The notes: a model not told the origin generated them from the letters alone. 64,000 nt of DNA from Cyanobacteria bacterium SIG30 (GCA_015152475.1 SUTW01000002.1:173510-237509), one strand, 5' to 3'. Positions 43,781 to 53,654 are shown, numbered from the stretch's first letter. Translations and numbers: made by a program.

Positions 43781-44599
43781 ATGTCGGTTAACGGTATTTA
43801 TGGTTATAATTATAATCCAACTACCAATGAATTTAATGTAATAAATAATCCATATAATGTGGATTTAAATCAACAGGACGCGTCAGTTTTTGATGTTAGT
43901 GAAAATACAGGTAATACTTGTACTGACGGGAATGATGATGGAAAAGTCGGTTTTTTTGCAGGACTTGGGTCTTTTATAAAAGGGGTTTTTAAACCAATAA
44001 AAGAGGCAATCAAACACCCAATTAAAACTGCTCTTGCTATTGCTGGTGGTGCAGCTTTAATTGCCGTGACTGGTGGTGCTGCGACTCCATTTTTAATTGC
44101 AGGTGGTATTGGATTAGGTGCCATTCAATTAGGAAAAGGTTTATATGGTGCAGCAACAGCTAAAACAGATGCACAGAAAAAGGATGCTTTGGAAAATATG
44201 GGTACTGGCACATTTACGCTTGCAAGTTCAGCTTATGCTGCCAAAACTTATATGAAACATACAGCACAAACAATAAAACCAAATAATGATGCACCTCAAT
44301 TACCGCCACCAAAAAATGGCGCACCTCAATTGCCACCAAAAGGCGCTGAGGTACATCAGGCACCAATTAATCAAACGGGAGCTGCGCCTAATCCAACAGC
44401 TGGTACTTCGGCTCCACCAAAATGGGATGCAAATAGCATAAAAGTAGCTATGGAAAATGCATCAAAAACGGGTAATGTTAAAAAAGTTTATAGAGATATT
44501 GCATTAGATATACATCCGGATACCGCAACGGTTCAATATGTTGACGCAGGTGAATTGATGACTTATTTGCAACAATTAAAATTGCAATATGCTGCTTAA
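43781..44599 (+). CDS. glycine-rich membrane-like lineage protein with C-terminal HPD (J-domain-like) motif
   Basis: Starts MSVNGIYGYNYN, like the MSVN start of the phosphatase gene at 12012. Residues of about 85-120 are a Gly/Ala-rich hydrophobic stretch (TALAIAGGAALIAVTGGAAT, GGIGLGAIQ). A Pro-rich linker with two QLPP repeats follows (about 170-195). The last 50 residues, with YRDIALDIHPD (His245-Pro246-Asp247) and a following helix, resemble a shortened J-domain that would contact DnaK. TTG/ATG choice: ATG at 43781 with AGGGGG upstream. Function unknown; a membrane-inserting or effector role with chaperone recruitment is speculation. 272 residues. Confidence 0.65.
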   Translation: MSVNGIYGYNYNPTTNEFNVINNPYNVDLNQQDASVFDVSENTGNTCTDGNDDGKVGFFAGLGSFIKGVFKPIKEAIKHPIKTALAIAGGAALIAVTGGAATPFLIAGGIGLGAIQLGKGLYGAATAKTDAQKKDALENMGTGTFTLASSAYAAKTYMKHTAQTIKPNNDAPQLPPPKNGAPQLPPKGAEVHQAPINQTGAAPNPTAGTSAPPKWDANSIKVAMENASKTGNVKKVYRDIALDIHPDTATVQYVDAGELMTYLQQLKLQYAA

Positions 44600-44619
44600 C
44601 GGTTTAAATAATTTGCAAT

Positions 44620-44650
44620 AAAAAAGACAAGATTTCTTCTTGTCTTTTTT
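44620..44650 (+). terminator. terminator before the hydrogenase operon
   Basis: AAAAAAGACAAG and CTTGTCTTTTTT form a perfect stem with T-run. Confidence 0.85.
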
Positions 44651-44810
44651 ATTTTTTGAACTTAAAAAATATGAGAGAAAAAATACAAAAAAACATTTGC
44701 AAAAACAATACTTTTACCTTGTTTTAAATTTTGTCCATGCTACAATTTTGTTATGGTGTTTAAAACCATGTCTGTACAGCAATAGCCTTAAAAGGCAAGG
44801 AGTTAATAAT

Positions 44811-45308
44811 ATGACAACAAAAAGTAGCCCAGTAAATTATCAAGAAATTGATGAAATACTGAAGAAGTATGATTACAAAAAATCAAATCTAATCGCTATG
44901 TTGCAAGCTATTCAAGAAGTATACAGATACTTACCTGAAGAAGCTATGACTTACATTGGCGAAAAAGTTGACGAACTTTCTCCAGCAACAGTTTTTGGTG
45001 TTGCAACATTTTATGCTCAATTTTCACTTGAACCAAAAGGAAAATACGAAATTAAAATTTGTGACGGAACTGCTTGCCACGTTAGGGGTTCAATGCCAAT
45101 TTACAATTCAGTTATTCAAAGATTTAATCTTAAAGATGGCAAATTTACAACTGAAGATGGTTTATTCTCAGTTGAAACAGTTAGTTGCTTAGGTGCGTGT
45201 GGTCTAGCACCTGTTGCGGTTGTTAACGGTAAAGTTTATCCACAAATGACAACAGATGCAATGAAAATAGTTATTGACACTATCCTTGAACGTGAGAAAG
45301 GCGAATAG
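44811..45308 (+). CDS. hydC: electron-bifurcating [FeFe] hydrogenase, NuoE-like subunit
   Basis: Holds a [2Fe-2S] cluster of thioredoxin-like fold with ligands in CDGTACHVRGS and CLGACGLAP. It passes electrons within the trimeric hydrogenase HydABC (called HndA in NADP-reducing hydrogenases). The true start is the ATG at 44811, set by AAGGAG and by family length (165 residues); upstream in-frame codons run through untranslated leader. First gene of hydCBA, with a two-base gap before hydB. A small hairpin GCCTT-AA-AAGGC sits next to the ribosome site. Confidence 0.94.
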   Translation: MTTKSSPVNYQEIDEILKKYDYKKSNLIAMLQAIQEVYRYLPEEAMTYIGEKVDELSPATVFGVATFYAQFSLEPKGKYEIKICDGTACHVRGSMPIYNSVIQRFNLKDGKFTTEDGLFSVETVSCLGACGLAPVAVVNGKVYPQMTTDAMKIVIDTILEREKGE

Positions 45309-45310
45309 TT

Positions 45311-47173
45311 ATGGTAGAAAAAGCATTAAATATTGATATAAAAGAAGAGCAAAAGAAAGCTCAAGCAAAACTTGACGAACAAGGCATAAGAGTTCTTGTT
45401 TGCGCAGGTACAGGTTGTGTAGCTAATGGTTCTTTGGAAGTTATCGAAAAATTTAAAGAACTTGGTGTTGAAACTGGCAAATTAACAGCTGAAGATAAAG
45501 TTACAATTATTCCAACTGGTTGTCACGGTTTCTGCGAACAAGGTGTACTTGTTTGTATTCCACAACTTCATACAACTTATGTAAAAGTTAAAATTGATGA
45601 TGTTGAAGAAATTGTTGAAAGTCATATTAAAGGTGGAAAAGTCGTTGAAAGACTTCTTTATGTTGACCCACAAACTAAACAACATGTTCAATCTGATGAA
45701 GAAATTAATTTCTATAAAAAACAAACAAGAACAGCTTTGGTAAATTGTGGTAATGTAGATGCTGAATCATTAGATGAAGCAATCGCAGTACAAGGTTACG
45801 AAGCTCTTTACAATGTTTTAAAAACAAATGATCCAGATGCGGTTATTCAAGAAATTCTAGATTCTGGTCTTAAAGGTAGAGGTGGCGCAGGCTTCCCAAC
45901 AGGTCTTAAATGGAAATTCACTGCCGCTAATAAAGGTGGAAAATCTTATGTAGTTTGTAATGGTGACGAAGGCGACCCAGGTGCTTTCATGGATCGTTCA
46001 GTTATGGAAGGTGACCCACACAAACTTTTAGAAGGTATGGCAATTGCTGCTTTTGCAATTGGCGCTGATGAAGGTTATATTTATGTTCGTGCTGAATATC
46101 CTCTTGCAATTAAACGTTTGAGAAAAGCTATTCAAGAAGCTGAAGAAAGAGGTTACTTAGGTAAAAACATTATGGGAACAGATTTCTCATTTGTTCTTCA
46201 CATTAAAGAAGGTGCTGGTGCATTTGTTTGTGGTGAAGAATCAGCTCTTATTGCATCAATCGAAGGTGAGCGTGGTATGCCAAGACCAAAACCACCTTTC
46301 CCAGCAAATAAAGGTTTATTTGGTAGACCAACACTTATTAACAACGTAGAAACTTTGGCAAACGTTCCAGCTATTATGTTAAAAGGTGCTAAATGGTTTG
46401 CTTCCATGGGTACTGAATCAGCTAAAGGTACAAAAACTTTTGCTTTAACTGGTGAAGTTAATAATACTGGTCTTATTGAAGTTCCAATGGGTACAACTTT
46501 AAGAGAAATCATTTTTGATATCGGTGGTGGTATCCGTGGTGGCAAAAAATTCAAAGCTGTTCAAATTGGTGGACCATCAGGTGGTTGTTTAACTGAAGAG
46601 CATCTTGACGTTAAAATGGACTATGATAGCCTTGCAAAAGCAGGCGCTATGGTTGGTTCAGGCGGTCTTGTTGTAATGGCTGAAGATACTTGTATTGTTG
46701 AAGTTGCAAGATTCTTTATGAATTTTACTCAAAATGAATCTTGTGGTAAATGTGTACCTTGCAGAGAAGGTACTAAAAATATGCTAAAAATTCTTCAAAA
46801 AATTGTTAATGGTCAAGGCGAAATGGAAGATCTTGAACTTTTAGAAGAATTAGCACTTGCTGTTAAAGACGGTTCTTTATGTGGACTTGGTAAAACTGCT
46901 CCAAACCCAGTTTTATCAACTTTAAAATATTTTAAAGATGAATACATTGCTCACATTAAAGATAAAAAATGTCCTGCAGGTGTTTGTGCAGCATTAAAAA
47001 CTATTAAAATTGAAGCAGATTTATGTAAAGGTTGTACAAAATGTGCTAGAACTTGTCCTGTTGGCGCAATTGAAGGAACAGTTAAAAATCCTCACACAAT
47101 TGATCAATCAAAATGTATCAAATGTGGTGCTTGTTTAGATTCTTGCCCATTCAAGGCAATCAAGGAATATTAG
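45311..47173 (+). CDS. hydB: electron-bifurcating [FeFe] hydrogenase, NuoF-like flavin subunit
   Basis: Contains, in order, an N-terminal [2Fe-2S] domain (CAGTGCVANGS, GCHGFCEQG), the NuoF core with NADH and FMN sites (GRGGAGFPTGLKWKF, GDEGDPGAF, FVCGEESALIASIEG), a [4Fe-4S] site (CGKCVPCREGT) and a C-terminal two-cluster ferredoxin (CKGCTKCARTCP, CIKCGACLDSCP). It exchanges electrons with NADH and is the bifurcation site in HydABC. 620 residues, normal. Eleven bases separate it from hydA. The complex lets H2 be made from NADH and ferredoxin together. Confidence 0.96.
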   Translation: MVEKALNIDIKEEQKKAQAKLDEQGIRVLVCAGTGCVANGSLEVIEKFKELGVETGKLTAEDKVTIIPTGCHGFCEQGVLVCIPQLHTTYVKVKIDDVEEIVESHIKGGKVVERLLYVDPQTKQHVQSDEEINFYKKQTRTALVNCGNVDAESLDEAIAVQGYEALYNVLKTNDPDAVIQEILDSGLKGRGGAGFPTGLKWKFTAANKGGKSYVVCNGDEGDPGAFMDRSVMEGDPHKLLEGMAIAAFAIGADEGYIYVRAEYPLAIKRLRKAIQEAEERGYLGKNIMGTDFSFVLHIKEGAGAFVCGEESALIASIEGERGMPRPKPPFPANKGLFGRPTLINNVETLANVPAIMLKGAKWFASMGTESAKGTKTFALTGEVNNTGLIEVPMGTTLREIIFDIGGGIRGGKKFKAVQIGGPSGGCLTEEHLDVKMDYDSLAKAGAMVGSGGLVVMAEDTCIVEVARFFMNFTQNESCGKCVPCREGTKNMLKILQKIVNGQGEMEDLELLEELALAVKDGSLCGLGKTAPNPVLSTLKYFKDEYIAHIKDKKCPAGVCAALKTIKIEADLCKGCTKCARTCPVGAIEGTVKNPHTIDQSKCIKCGACLDSCPFKAIKEY

Positions 47174-47184
47174 GTGAGGTGAAA

Positions 47185-48957
47185 ATGACAAATACATTAT
47201 TTATAAACGGAAAACAAGTAGAATATACTAATGAAAAAAACTTACTTGAAGTTATCAGAAAAGCAGGTTTTCAAGTTCCAACATTATGCTATCGCCCAGA
47301 TTTAACACAATTTGGTGCTTGTAGAATGTGTGTTGTTGAAATTGAATATCCAAACGGAAGAGTTGTTGTGAATTCATCATGTACAGCACCTCCTGAACCA
47401 AACATCAACGTAAAAACAAACACTGACAGAGTTAGAAAAATAAGAAAAACTGTTCTTGAATTATTACTTTCTAACCATGACAGAGAATGTACAACTTGTG
47501 ATAGATCTGGTACTTGCGAACTTCAAAAATATGCTGAAGAATATGGTATTAAAGAACTTAGATACGCAAAAAAAGCTCCAGAAGATTATCTGCCATTAGA
47601 TACATCAAACCCATCTATTGTTAGAGATTCAAATAAATGTATCTTATGTGGCGCTTGCGTTAGAGCTTGTAGCGAATACCAAGGACATTCAGTTTTGGGT
47701 TTTGCAAACAGAGGTTCTAAAACAGTTGTTCAACCAATGGCTGGTAAAGAATTAAAAAATGTTGATTGCGTTTTATGTGGACAATGTAAAACAGTTTGTC
47801 CAACTGGCGCTTTGACTATCAGAAATGAAATTAACGAAGTGTGGGATGAAATTAACAACCCTAACAAAAAAGTAGTTGTTCAAGTTGCTCCTGCTGTTCG
47901 TGTTGCAATTGGTGAAATGTTCAATATCCCTGCTGGTGAAAATGTAATTGGTAAGTTATATGCAGCAATGAGAAGAATTGGTTTTGATCTTGTATTTGAT
48001 ACAAACTTCGCAGCCGACTTAACAATTATGGAAGAAGCAAGTGAATTCTTAGAAAGAGTACAAAAAGGTGAAAATCTTCCATTATTTACTTCTTGCTGTC
48101 AGGCTTGGGTTAAATATGTTGAAACTCATCACCCTGATATGATTAAAAATCTTTCAAGTTGCAAATCACCACAATCTATGTTGTCATCAGTTGTAAAATA
48201 TGTCCTTCCAAAAACAACAGAAGGTTATACAGATGATAATATTGTGGTTGTTTCTGTTATGCCTTGTTCAGCTAAAAAAGCCGAAATTAAACGTAAACAG
48301 TTAACAGCAAATGGTAAATTTGATACTGATTATGTTTTAACTACTCAAGAATTTGGTCAAATGATTAAATCTGCTGGTTTAGATTTAAATAATCTTGAAC
48401 CTGAAGAAGCTGATTCTCCATTTGGTCAATACACTGGTGCTGCAACAATCTTTGGTGCATCTGGTGGTGTAGCTGAAGCTGCTGCAAGAACTGCTTACTA
48501 TATGGTAACTGGTGAAAACATTGCAAACAATGATATCAAAGAACTTAGAGGCGTTGATGAAAAATCATACTCAAAAGTTGTTGAACTTGATATTAAAGGC
48601 ACAAAAGTAAAAATTAAAGTTGTTTCAACTTTAAGAGAAGCCGAAAAGGCTATTCAAGAAATTAAAAATGGTACTGCTGATTTCCAATTGCTTGAAGTTA
48701 TGGCTTGCCCAGGTGGCTGCGTAAATGGCGGTGGTCAACCAATTAGTTGCAATACTCCTGAAAAGAGACAAGCAAGAGCTGAGGGTCTATATAATGAAGA
48801 CTTAAAAGATACACAATATAGACGCTCTCATGAAAACACAGACATTAAGAAACTTTATGACACATATTTGGAAAAACCAAATTCTCATAAAGCTCATGAA
48901 TTGTTGCACACATCTTATTCAGATGAATTTGCAGGTTCATATAGAGATCTTAAATAG
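47185..48957 (+). CDS. hydA: [FeFe] hydrogenase catalytic subunit
   Basis: Group A3-type hydrogenase: N-terminal [2Fe-2S] domain, His-Cys [4Fe-4S] region (HDRECTTCDRSGTCELQ), two [4Fe-4S] motifs (CILCGACVRACSE, CVLCGQCKTVCP), then the H-cluster domain. L1 is TSCCQAW (Cys304-305), with Gln where Pro is usual; L2 is MPCSAKKAE; L3 is EVMACPGGCVNGGGQP (Cys508, Cys512). The C-terminus carries an extra small-subunit-like tail (KPNSHKAHELLHTSY). Start at 47185 after TGAGGTG; upstream in-frame codons belong to hydB. No HydE/F/G maturases are in the window. Confidence 0.96.
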   Translation: MTNTLFINGKQVEYTNEKNLLEVIRKAGFQVPTLCYRPDLTQFGACRMCVVEIEYPNGRVVVNSSCTAPPEPNINVKTNTDRVRKIRKTVLELLLSNHDRECTTCDRSGTCELQKYAEEYGIKELRYAKKAPEDYLPLDTSNPSIVRDSNKCILCGACVRACSEYQGHSVLGFANRGSKTVVQPMAGKELKNVDCVLCGQCKTVCPTGALTIRNEINEVWDEINNPNKKVVVQVAPAVRVAIGEMFNIPAGENVIGKLYAAMRRIGFDLVFDTNFAADLTIMEEASEFLERVQKGENLPLFTSCCQAWVKYVETHHPDMIKNLSSCKSPQSMLSSVVKYVLPKTTEGYTDDNIVVVSVMPCSAKKAEIKRKQLTANGKFDTDYVLTTQEFGQMIKSAGLDLNNLEPEEADSPFGQYTGAATIFGASGGVAEAAARTAYYMVTGENIANNDIKELRGVDEKSYSKVVELDIKGTKVKIKVVSTLREAEKAIQEIKNGTADFQLLEVMACPGGCVNGGGQPISCNTPEKRQARAEGLYNEDLKDTQYRRSHENTDIKKLYDTYLEKPNSHKAHELLHTSYSDEFAGSYRDLK

Positions 48958-48976
48958 CTGAATAATTTAGCAAAAG

Positions 48977-49007
48977 AAAAATCCCTAGAATTTTCTAGGG
49001 ATTTTTT
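48977..49007. terminator. terminator between hydA and mscL
   Basis: AAAAATCCCTAGAA and TTCTAGGGATTTTTT form a perfect stem with A and T tracts on both sides, between convergent genes. Confidence 0.88.
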
Positions 49008-49020
49008 ATATATTTTTAGT

Positions 49021-49500
49021 TTATAAATCAGTTGTGCAGAATGGGCATTTTGTTGCATTTATATTTATTTCACTGCAACATTTTGGACAATTTTTTGTTG
49101 TTGCTTCAACAATTTCTTCTTTTTTTGTTTCAACTGTTGCTCTTAATTTGTTGATAAATTTAATAAGTAAAAATACCGCAAAAGCTACAAAAATAAAGCT
49201 TATCAAAGTATTTATAAACAAACCATAATTAATTGTAACCGCGCCTGCCGCTTTTGCTGCGTCCAATGAGGCATATTTTACAATTTCACCATCTGAATTT
49301 GGCAAGGTTAAATATAAGTTTGTAAAGTCAACTTTTCCCATAAGCCAGCCCATTGGTGGCATTATGATATCTTTTACCATTGAATCAACAATTTTTCCAA
49401 ATGCAGCACCAATAATGATACCAACTGCCATATCGATTACATTGCCTTTGATTGCAAATGTTTTAAATTCATCTGCGTATTTTTTTAATCTTGCTATCAT
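49021..49500 (-). CDS. mscL: large-conductance mechanosensitive channel with C-terminal zinc ribbon
   Basis: Pressure-relief channel of the inner membrane. [41 protein letters not shown] sequence covers the first helix and pore; [22 protein letters not shown] is the second helix. After it comes [26 protein letters not shown] sequence, a zinc ribbon common in MscL of several phyla. 159 residues. AAAGGAG ribosome site before the ATG at 49500. Convergent with hydA, divergent from upp. Confidence 0.95.
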   Translation of the reverse strand: MIARLKKYADEFKTFAIKGNVIDMAVGIIIGAAFGKIVDSMVKDIIMPPMGWLMGKVDFTNLYLTLPNSDGEIVKYASLDAAKAAGAVTINYGLFINTLISFIFVAFAVFLLIKFINKLRATVETKKEEIVEATTKNCPKCCSEININATKCPFCTTDL

Positions 49501-49599
49501 ATTTTTCTCCTTTTGTTTCCTTTTTTTAATAATAATATCTTTTTATTGTTTGTGTCAATTTTTTTTGTTGTAAAATATCAATAAAAGAGAAGGTGAATT

Positions 49600-50262
49600 A
49601 TGATTAAAGAAGTTCAAGATGATATTATTGTTTTAGACCATCCTATTATAGAGCACAATTTAGCTGAATTAAGAAATATCCAATATAATCCCGAGAGCTT
49701 TATGATGGCTCTTAAAAGAATATCTAATTTATTATTCTTTGAAGGTACAAAATTCTTGCCTACTGTTGAGAAAAAAATGCAAACACCAATTTGTGAAACA
49801 ACAGTTAAGGTTCTTGATCCTTCAGTTGATATCATTTTAGCTCCAATTTTAAGAGCTGGTATGGTTTTTTGTGATGTTGCGCAAGAATTATTACCCCTAG
49901 CTCGCGTTCAACATTTAGGTATGTATAGAGATGAAAAAACTCTTACTCCAATTTGGTATTATAATAAAACATTAAAAATTAATGATCCTGAAAAAACCCA
50001 TGTTTTTATAATGGATCCTATGCTCGCAACAGGAAACAGTGCTTATGATGCTATTTCTTGTTATATGAAACATAATATTCCTTTAAAAAATATTATCTTT
50101 ATTTGTTTGATTGCGGCACCTCAGGGTATTAAAAAATTAACAGATAATTTTAAAGGTCTAAAAATTATGACCGCAAATATTGATGAAGATTTAAACGAAA
50201 AAGGATATATTGTTCCAGGTTTAGGTGATGCTGGAGATAAAATTTATAATACTCAATATTAA
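49600..50262 (+). CDS. upp: uracil phosphoribosyltransferase
   Basis: Salvages uracil to UMP with PRPP. PILRAGMVF and the PRPP loop VFIMDPMLATGNSA are diagnostic, with the uracil-binding C-terminus YIVPGLGDAGDKIY. 220 residues, slightly longer than average through the N-terminal extension. GAGAAGG ribosome site. It ends one base before the convergent ribF stop. No PyrR-type attenuator is seen upstream. Confidence 0.96.
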   Translation: MIKEVQDDIIVLDHPIIEHNLAELRNIQYNPESFMMALKRISNLLFFEGTKFLPTVEKKMQTPICETTVKVLDPSVDIILAPILRAGMVFCDVAQELLPLARVQHLGMYRDEKTLTPIWYYNKTLKINDPEKTHVFIMDPMLATGNSAYDAISCYMKHNIPLKNIIFICLIAAPQGIKKLTDNFKGLKIMTANIDEDLNEKGYIVPGLGDAGDKIYNTQY

Positions 50263-50263
50263 T

Positions 50264-51142
50264 TTATTGAATACTTTTAATATCTAGTGTTATCTGATGT
50301 TTAAGGGCATCTAAACTGTTGAATTTTTTTTCATCTCTTATTTTTTCTTCAAAAAATACGTCAATTTTTTGTCCGTAAATGTTCTTGTTGAAATCCAGTA
50401 TGTGTGCTTCAAGAATTTCTTTTTTTCCATCAACCGTTGGGCGAACACCCCAATTTATGAGTGCTTTTTTGTCAAAAACTTTTCCTTTGTATATTCCATA
50501 AGGTAGTTTAAAAATATTTTCTTGCCATTCGAGATTTACTGTTGGAAAACCAAGTTTTCTGCCTAATTGTTGTCCTTTTATAACTTCATTTGTGATTTTA
50601 TAATTTCTTCCAAGAAGTTTATTTGCAATCGGGATTTCGCCTTTTGATAATTTGTCTTTAATATTTGTTGTTGAAATTAATTCATTTTTATAACACATCG
50701 GCTCTATTTTTTTGTATATGTAGTTATATTTTTTTTGGTTTTCTTCCAAGAATTGTTGGTTGCCTGTTTGGTTTTTTCCAAATGTGTGATTAAAACCTGT
50801 TACTATAAATTTGGGGTTAAAATTTTCGTGCAGAATTTTAATATATTCGTCTGCATTTAAATCTTTATAATCTTTAAAATCAAGCATATAAACATAATCA
50901 ATGCCTAAATCTTGTATCATCTGACATTTTTCTTTATTGTTATAAAGATAATCTATTTTATAGTTTTTAAGTTCAACAAGCGGATGTTCTTTGAATGTTA
51001 TTAATGCACTTTTTAAAGTGTTTTCTTTTGCTAATTCAACTGCTTGTTTGATTATTTTTTGGTGTGCAATATGAATGCCGTCAAAAAAACCTAATGCTAA
51101 AACTAAATTTGGATTGTGTTGTAGTTTATTAATATTTTTCAT
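50264..51142 (-). CDS. ribF: bifunctional riboflavin kinase / FAD synthetase
   Basis: Makes FMN and then FAD. ALGFFDGIHIAHQKII is the FAD-synthetase nucleotide site (GxFDGxHxGH, with Ala for the last Gly); FNHTFGKNQTG follows. The C-terminal kinase domain has GRKLGFPTVNL, which holds the flavin/ATP site. 292 residues, normal. Its start overlaps the end of rel by 14 bases, so the two are co-transcribed. The flavin supply suits the flavin-rich hydrogenase system here. Confidence 0.94.
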   Translation of the reverse strand: MKNINKLQHNPNLVLALGFFDGIHIAHQKIIKQAVELAKENTLKSALITFKEHPLVELKNYKIDYLYNNKEKCQMIQDLGIDYVYMLDFKDYKDLNADEYIKILHENFNPKFIVTGFNHTFGKNQTGNQQFLEENQKKYNYIYKKIEPMCYKNELISTTNIKDKLSKGEIPIANKLLGRNYKITNEVIKGQQLGRKLGFPTVNLEWQENIFKLPYGIYKGKVFDKKALINWGVRPTVDGKKEILEAHILDFNKNIYGQKIDVFFEEKIRDEKKFNSLDALKHQITLDIKSIQ

Positions 51143-53351
51143 GGTTTTTGTTTTGTCTATTGTTTTTCTTATGGCTGTGTTTTGAGGACATTCCTCTTTG
51201 TTCTAAACGTCTTACACTGTATACATCTTGGAGCGATTGTATATTTAAAATAACTTTTTGTAAGACATCTATGTTGTTTAGCTCGATACCAACATCAACT
51301 ATACCAAACTTTTTATTTTTTACATATGTACTTGTGTATAAAATGTTTGTATCTGTGTCTGAAATTTTGCCTATAATATCTTTTAATAAACCAACTCTGT
51401 CTTGACATTCAATTCTTAAATGTGCGCTATAAATACTTGAAGATATTGTGTTTGCCCATTTAATGTCCATCATTCTTTCTGGCTCAATATCAAATAAGCA
51501 TTTGCAGTTTAACCTATGAACTGTGACTCCTTTTGAGCGAGTTACAACGCCAACGATTGGTTCGCCAGGGATTGGGCAACAGCATTTTGCAAGGTTCCAA
51601 AGCATTCCTTCAAGTCCAATAATATCATCTTTTTTGGATACTTTTTTGCGTTTTACTTCATGATGTGTTTCTTCCATTTCCATAGGTTGGAAAGTTGGAC
51701 GTTTTAATTTATTTGTTATTTTATGAAGTGTTGTTTCGCCATAACCCAAAGCCGCAAATAAATCTTCTGCGCTTTTGTAGTTCATTTCTTTTGAAACGCG
51801 TTCGAATTCACCAGTTTTATATAAATCGTCAAATACACTTTTACTTAAAGCAGCTTCAAGTTGCATTTTACCAATATCTAGGTTATCTTCTCTTTTATTT
51901 TTCTTGAACCATAATCTTATTTTTGAGGCAGCACTTTTTGTTTTAACAAAGTTTAGCCAATCTATTTTTGGCATTGGTTGTTTTGAAGTTAAAATTTCAA
52001 CAATGTCACCATTTTTTAATTTAGTATCAAGAGTTACTATTCTTCCGTTGACTAAAGCGCCAACTGTCTTATGTCCGATTTCAGTATGGATACGGTAAGC
52101 AAAATCAACCGGTGAAGATCCGGCAGGCAGGTCAATAACATCTCCTCTTGGCGAGAACGCAAAAACCTGATCTGAAAAGATATCAAGTTTAACATTTTCT
52201 AAAAATTCCTTTGAGTCACTTGAATCTTTATCGAGTTCAACTAATTTTTTCATCCACGAAAATTGTGCATCTGTTTCAGTATTTGATTTAACGGAACCAG
52301 ATTCTTTGTATTTCCAGTGAGCAGCAATACCATATTCTGCAACTTCATGCATCTCTTTTGTTCTTATTTGGATTTCAAATGGTTTATTTTTTGGACCTAT
52401 GACGGTTGTATGAAGTGATCTGTAACCATTGCTTTTTGGCATTGCTATATAATCTTTAAAACGTCCGGGTATTGGTTTAAATTTAGCGTGAATTAAACCT
52501 AAAACCCCATAACAATCTTTTTCTTCATCTACTAAAACTCTTATAGCACTTGTGTCATAAAGTTGGTCAAATGTAATATTTAAGCGGTTCATTTTATTAT
52601 AGATACTATAATAATGTTTAGCTCTTCCATAAATTTTGGCTTCTATCGAATTATGTTTTAAGATGATTTTTACTTCTTCGATTAATGATGCAATTGCTTG
52701 GTCGCGTTGTGCTTTTGTTTGGGCTATTTTTCTTGCAATTTCATAATATTTTTCAGGATTTATATATCTTAAAGCTAAATCTTCAAGCTCTGCTTTGATT
52801 TTACCAATACCTAAACGGTTTGCAAGTGGGGCAAAAATATCTAGTGTTTCTTGGGCGGTTTTCTTTTGTTTATTTTGCGCCATATAATTTAAGGTGCGCA
52901 TATTATGGAGCCTGTCAGCTAATTTAAGAAAAATTATTCTTATATCTTGCGCCATTGCAACAAGCATACGTCTGAAATTTTCAGCTTGCCTTTCTTCTTT
53001 TGATTGAAAATGCAACTTGCCAAGTTTCGTAACTCCTTGAACAAGTTTTAAAACATCTTCTCCAAATTCTTTTGCTAAATCTTCCGGTTTTGTGTCGGTA
53101 TCTTCCAAAATATCGTGCAAAAATGCTGAAATAATTGTGCTTTTATCCATTTTTAAATCGAGTAAAATTTTTGCAACTTCAATAGGGTGAATTATATATG
53201 GTTCTTCGGAGATTCTATATTGACCTTCATGAAGTTTGTTTGCGTATTCAAAAGCTCGTTCTATGTCAGCAATGTCTTCGGGGGAACGATTTTGCTTTGA
53301 TAAAATTTCTTTAAATTCGTCATATACTATTAAGTGTGATACCATAAACAT
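51129..53351 (-). CDS. rel: bifunctional (p)ppGpp synthetase/hydrolase (RelA/SpoT)
   Basis: Controls the stringent response. Domains in order: HD hydrolase (FLHDILEDTD, His79-Asp80), synthetase (KSNGYRSLHTTVIGP, KYKESG), TGS (VFAFSPRGDVIDLPAGSSPVDFA), a zinc-finger/CC region with CCCPIPG and a C-terminal ACT domain. 740 residues, full length. The start could also be the ATG two codons later (MVSHLIVYDE) at 53345; no strong ribosome site separates them. Upstream of ribF in one operon and divergent from the DUF167 gene, with 30 bases between starts. Confidence 0.96.
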   Translation of the reverse strand: MFMVSHLIVYDEFKEILSKQNRSPEDIADIERAFEYANKLHEGQYRISEEPYIIHPIEVAKILLDLKMDKSTIISAFLHDILEDTDTKPEDLAKEFGEDVLKLVQGVTKLGKLHFQSKEERQAENFRRMLVAMAQDIRIIFLKLADRLHNMRTLNYMAQNKQKKTAQETLDIFAPLANRLGIGKIKAELEDLALRYINPEKYYEIARKIAQTKAQRDQAIASLIEEVKIILKHNSIEAKIYGRAKHYYSIYNKMNRLNITFDQLYDTSAIRVLVDEEKDCYGVLGLIHAKFKPIPGRFKDYIAMPKSNGYRSLHTTVIGPKNKPFEIQIRTKEMHEVAEYGIAAHWKYKESGSVKSNTETDAQFSWMKKLVELDKDSSDSKEFLENVKLDIFSDQVFAFSPRGDVIDLPAGSSPVDFAYRIHTEIGHKTVGALVNGRIVTLDTKLKNGDIVEILTSKQPMPKIDWLNFVKTKSAASKIRLWFKKNKREDNLDIGKMQLEAALSKSVFDDLYKTGEFERVSKEMNYKSAEDLFAALGYGETTLHKITNKLKRPTFQPMEMEETHHEVKRKKVSKKDDIIGLEGMLWNLAKCCCPIPGEPIVGVVTRSKGVTVHRLNCKCLFDIEPERMMDIKWANTISSSIYSAHLRIECQDRVGLLKDIIGKISDTDTNILYTSTYVKNKKFGIVDVGIELNNIDVLQKVILNIQSLQDVYSVRRLEQRGMSSKHSHKKNNRQNKNHEKY

Positions 53352-53381
53352 ATAATACTACTTTTTTGGAGTTTTTACCAT

Positions 53382-53654
53382 ATGTCAAATGAACTAGAAA
53401 TAGAAAAAATTAAAAATTCAAAAGAAGATGTTAAATTGAATGTAAAAGTTATTGCTAATGCCAAGAAAAAATCAATTGAATTTCAGGAAGATGGCTCAGT
53501 TAAACTTAAAGTAATTCAAATTGCGTCAGATGGTCGTGCCAATAAAGAAATAATTGAATTTTTATGTAAAATATTTGACAGACCAAAAAATAAAATTAGT
53601 ATTATTAGAGGGGAATTAAGTTCTCACAAAGTTATTTTAATAGAGAAAATATAA
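53382..53654 (+). CDS. DUF167/YggU family protein
   Basis: A 90-residue soluble protein. LNVKVIANAKKKSIEF at the start and DGRANKEIIEFLCKIF with a SHKVILI end are the family pattern. Function unresolved in the family. TTGGAG ribosome site. It starts 30 bases from the divergent rel gene and lies 22 bases before rpiB, so these two are probably one transcript. Confidence 0.85.
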   Translation: MSNELEIEKIKNSKEDVKLNVKVIANAKKKSIEFQEDGSVKLKVIQIASDGRANKEIIEFLCKIFDRPKNKISIIRGELSSHKVILIEKI

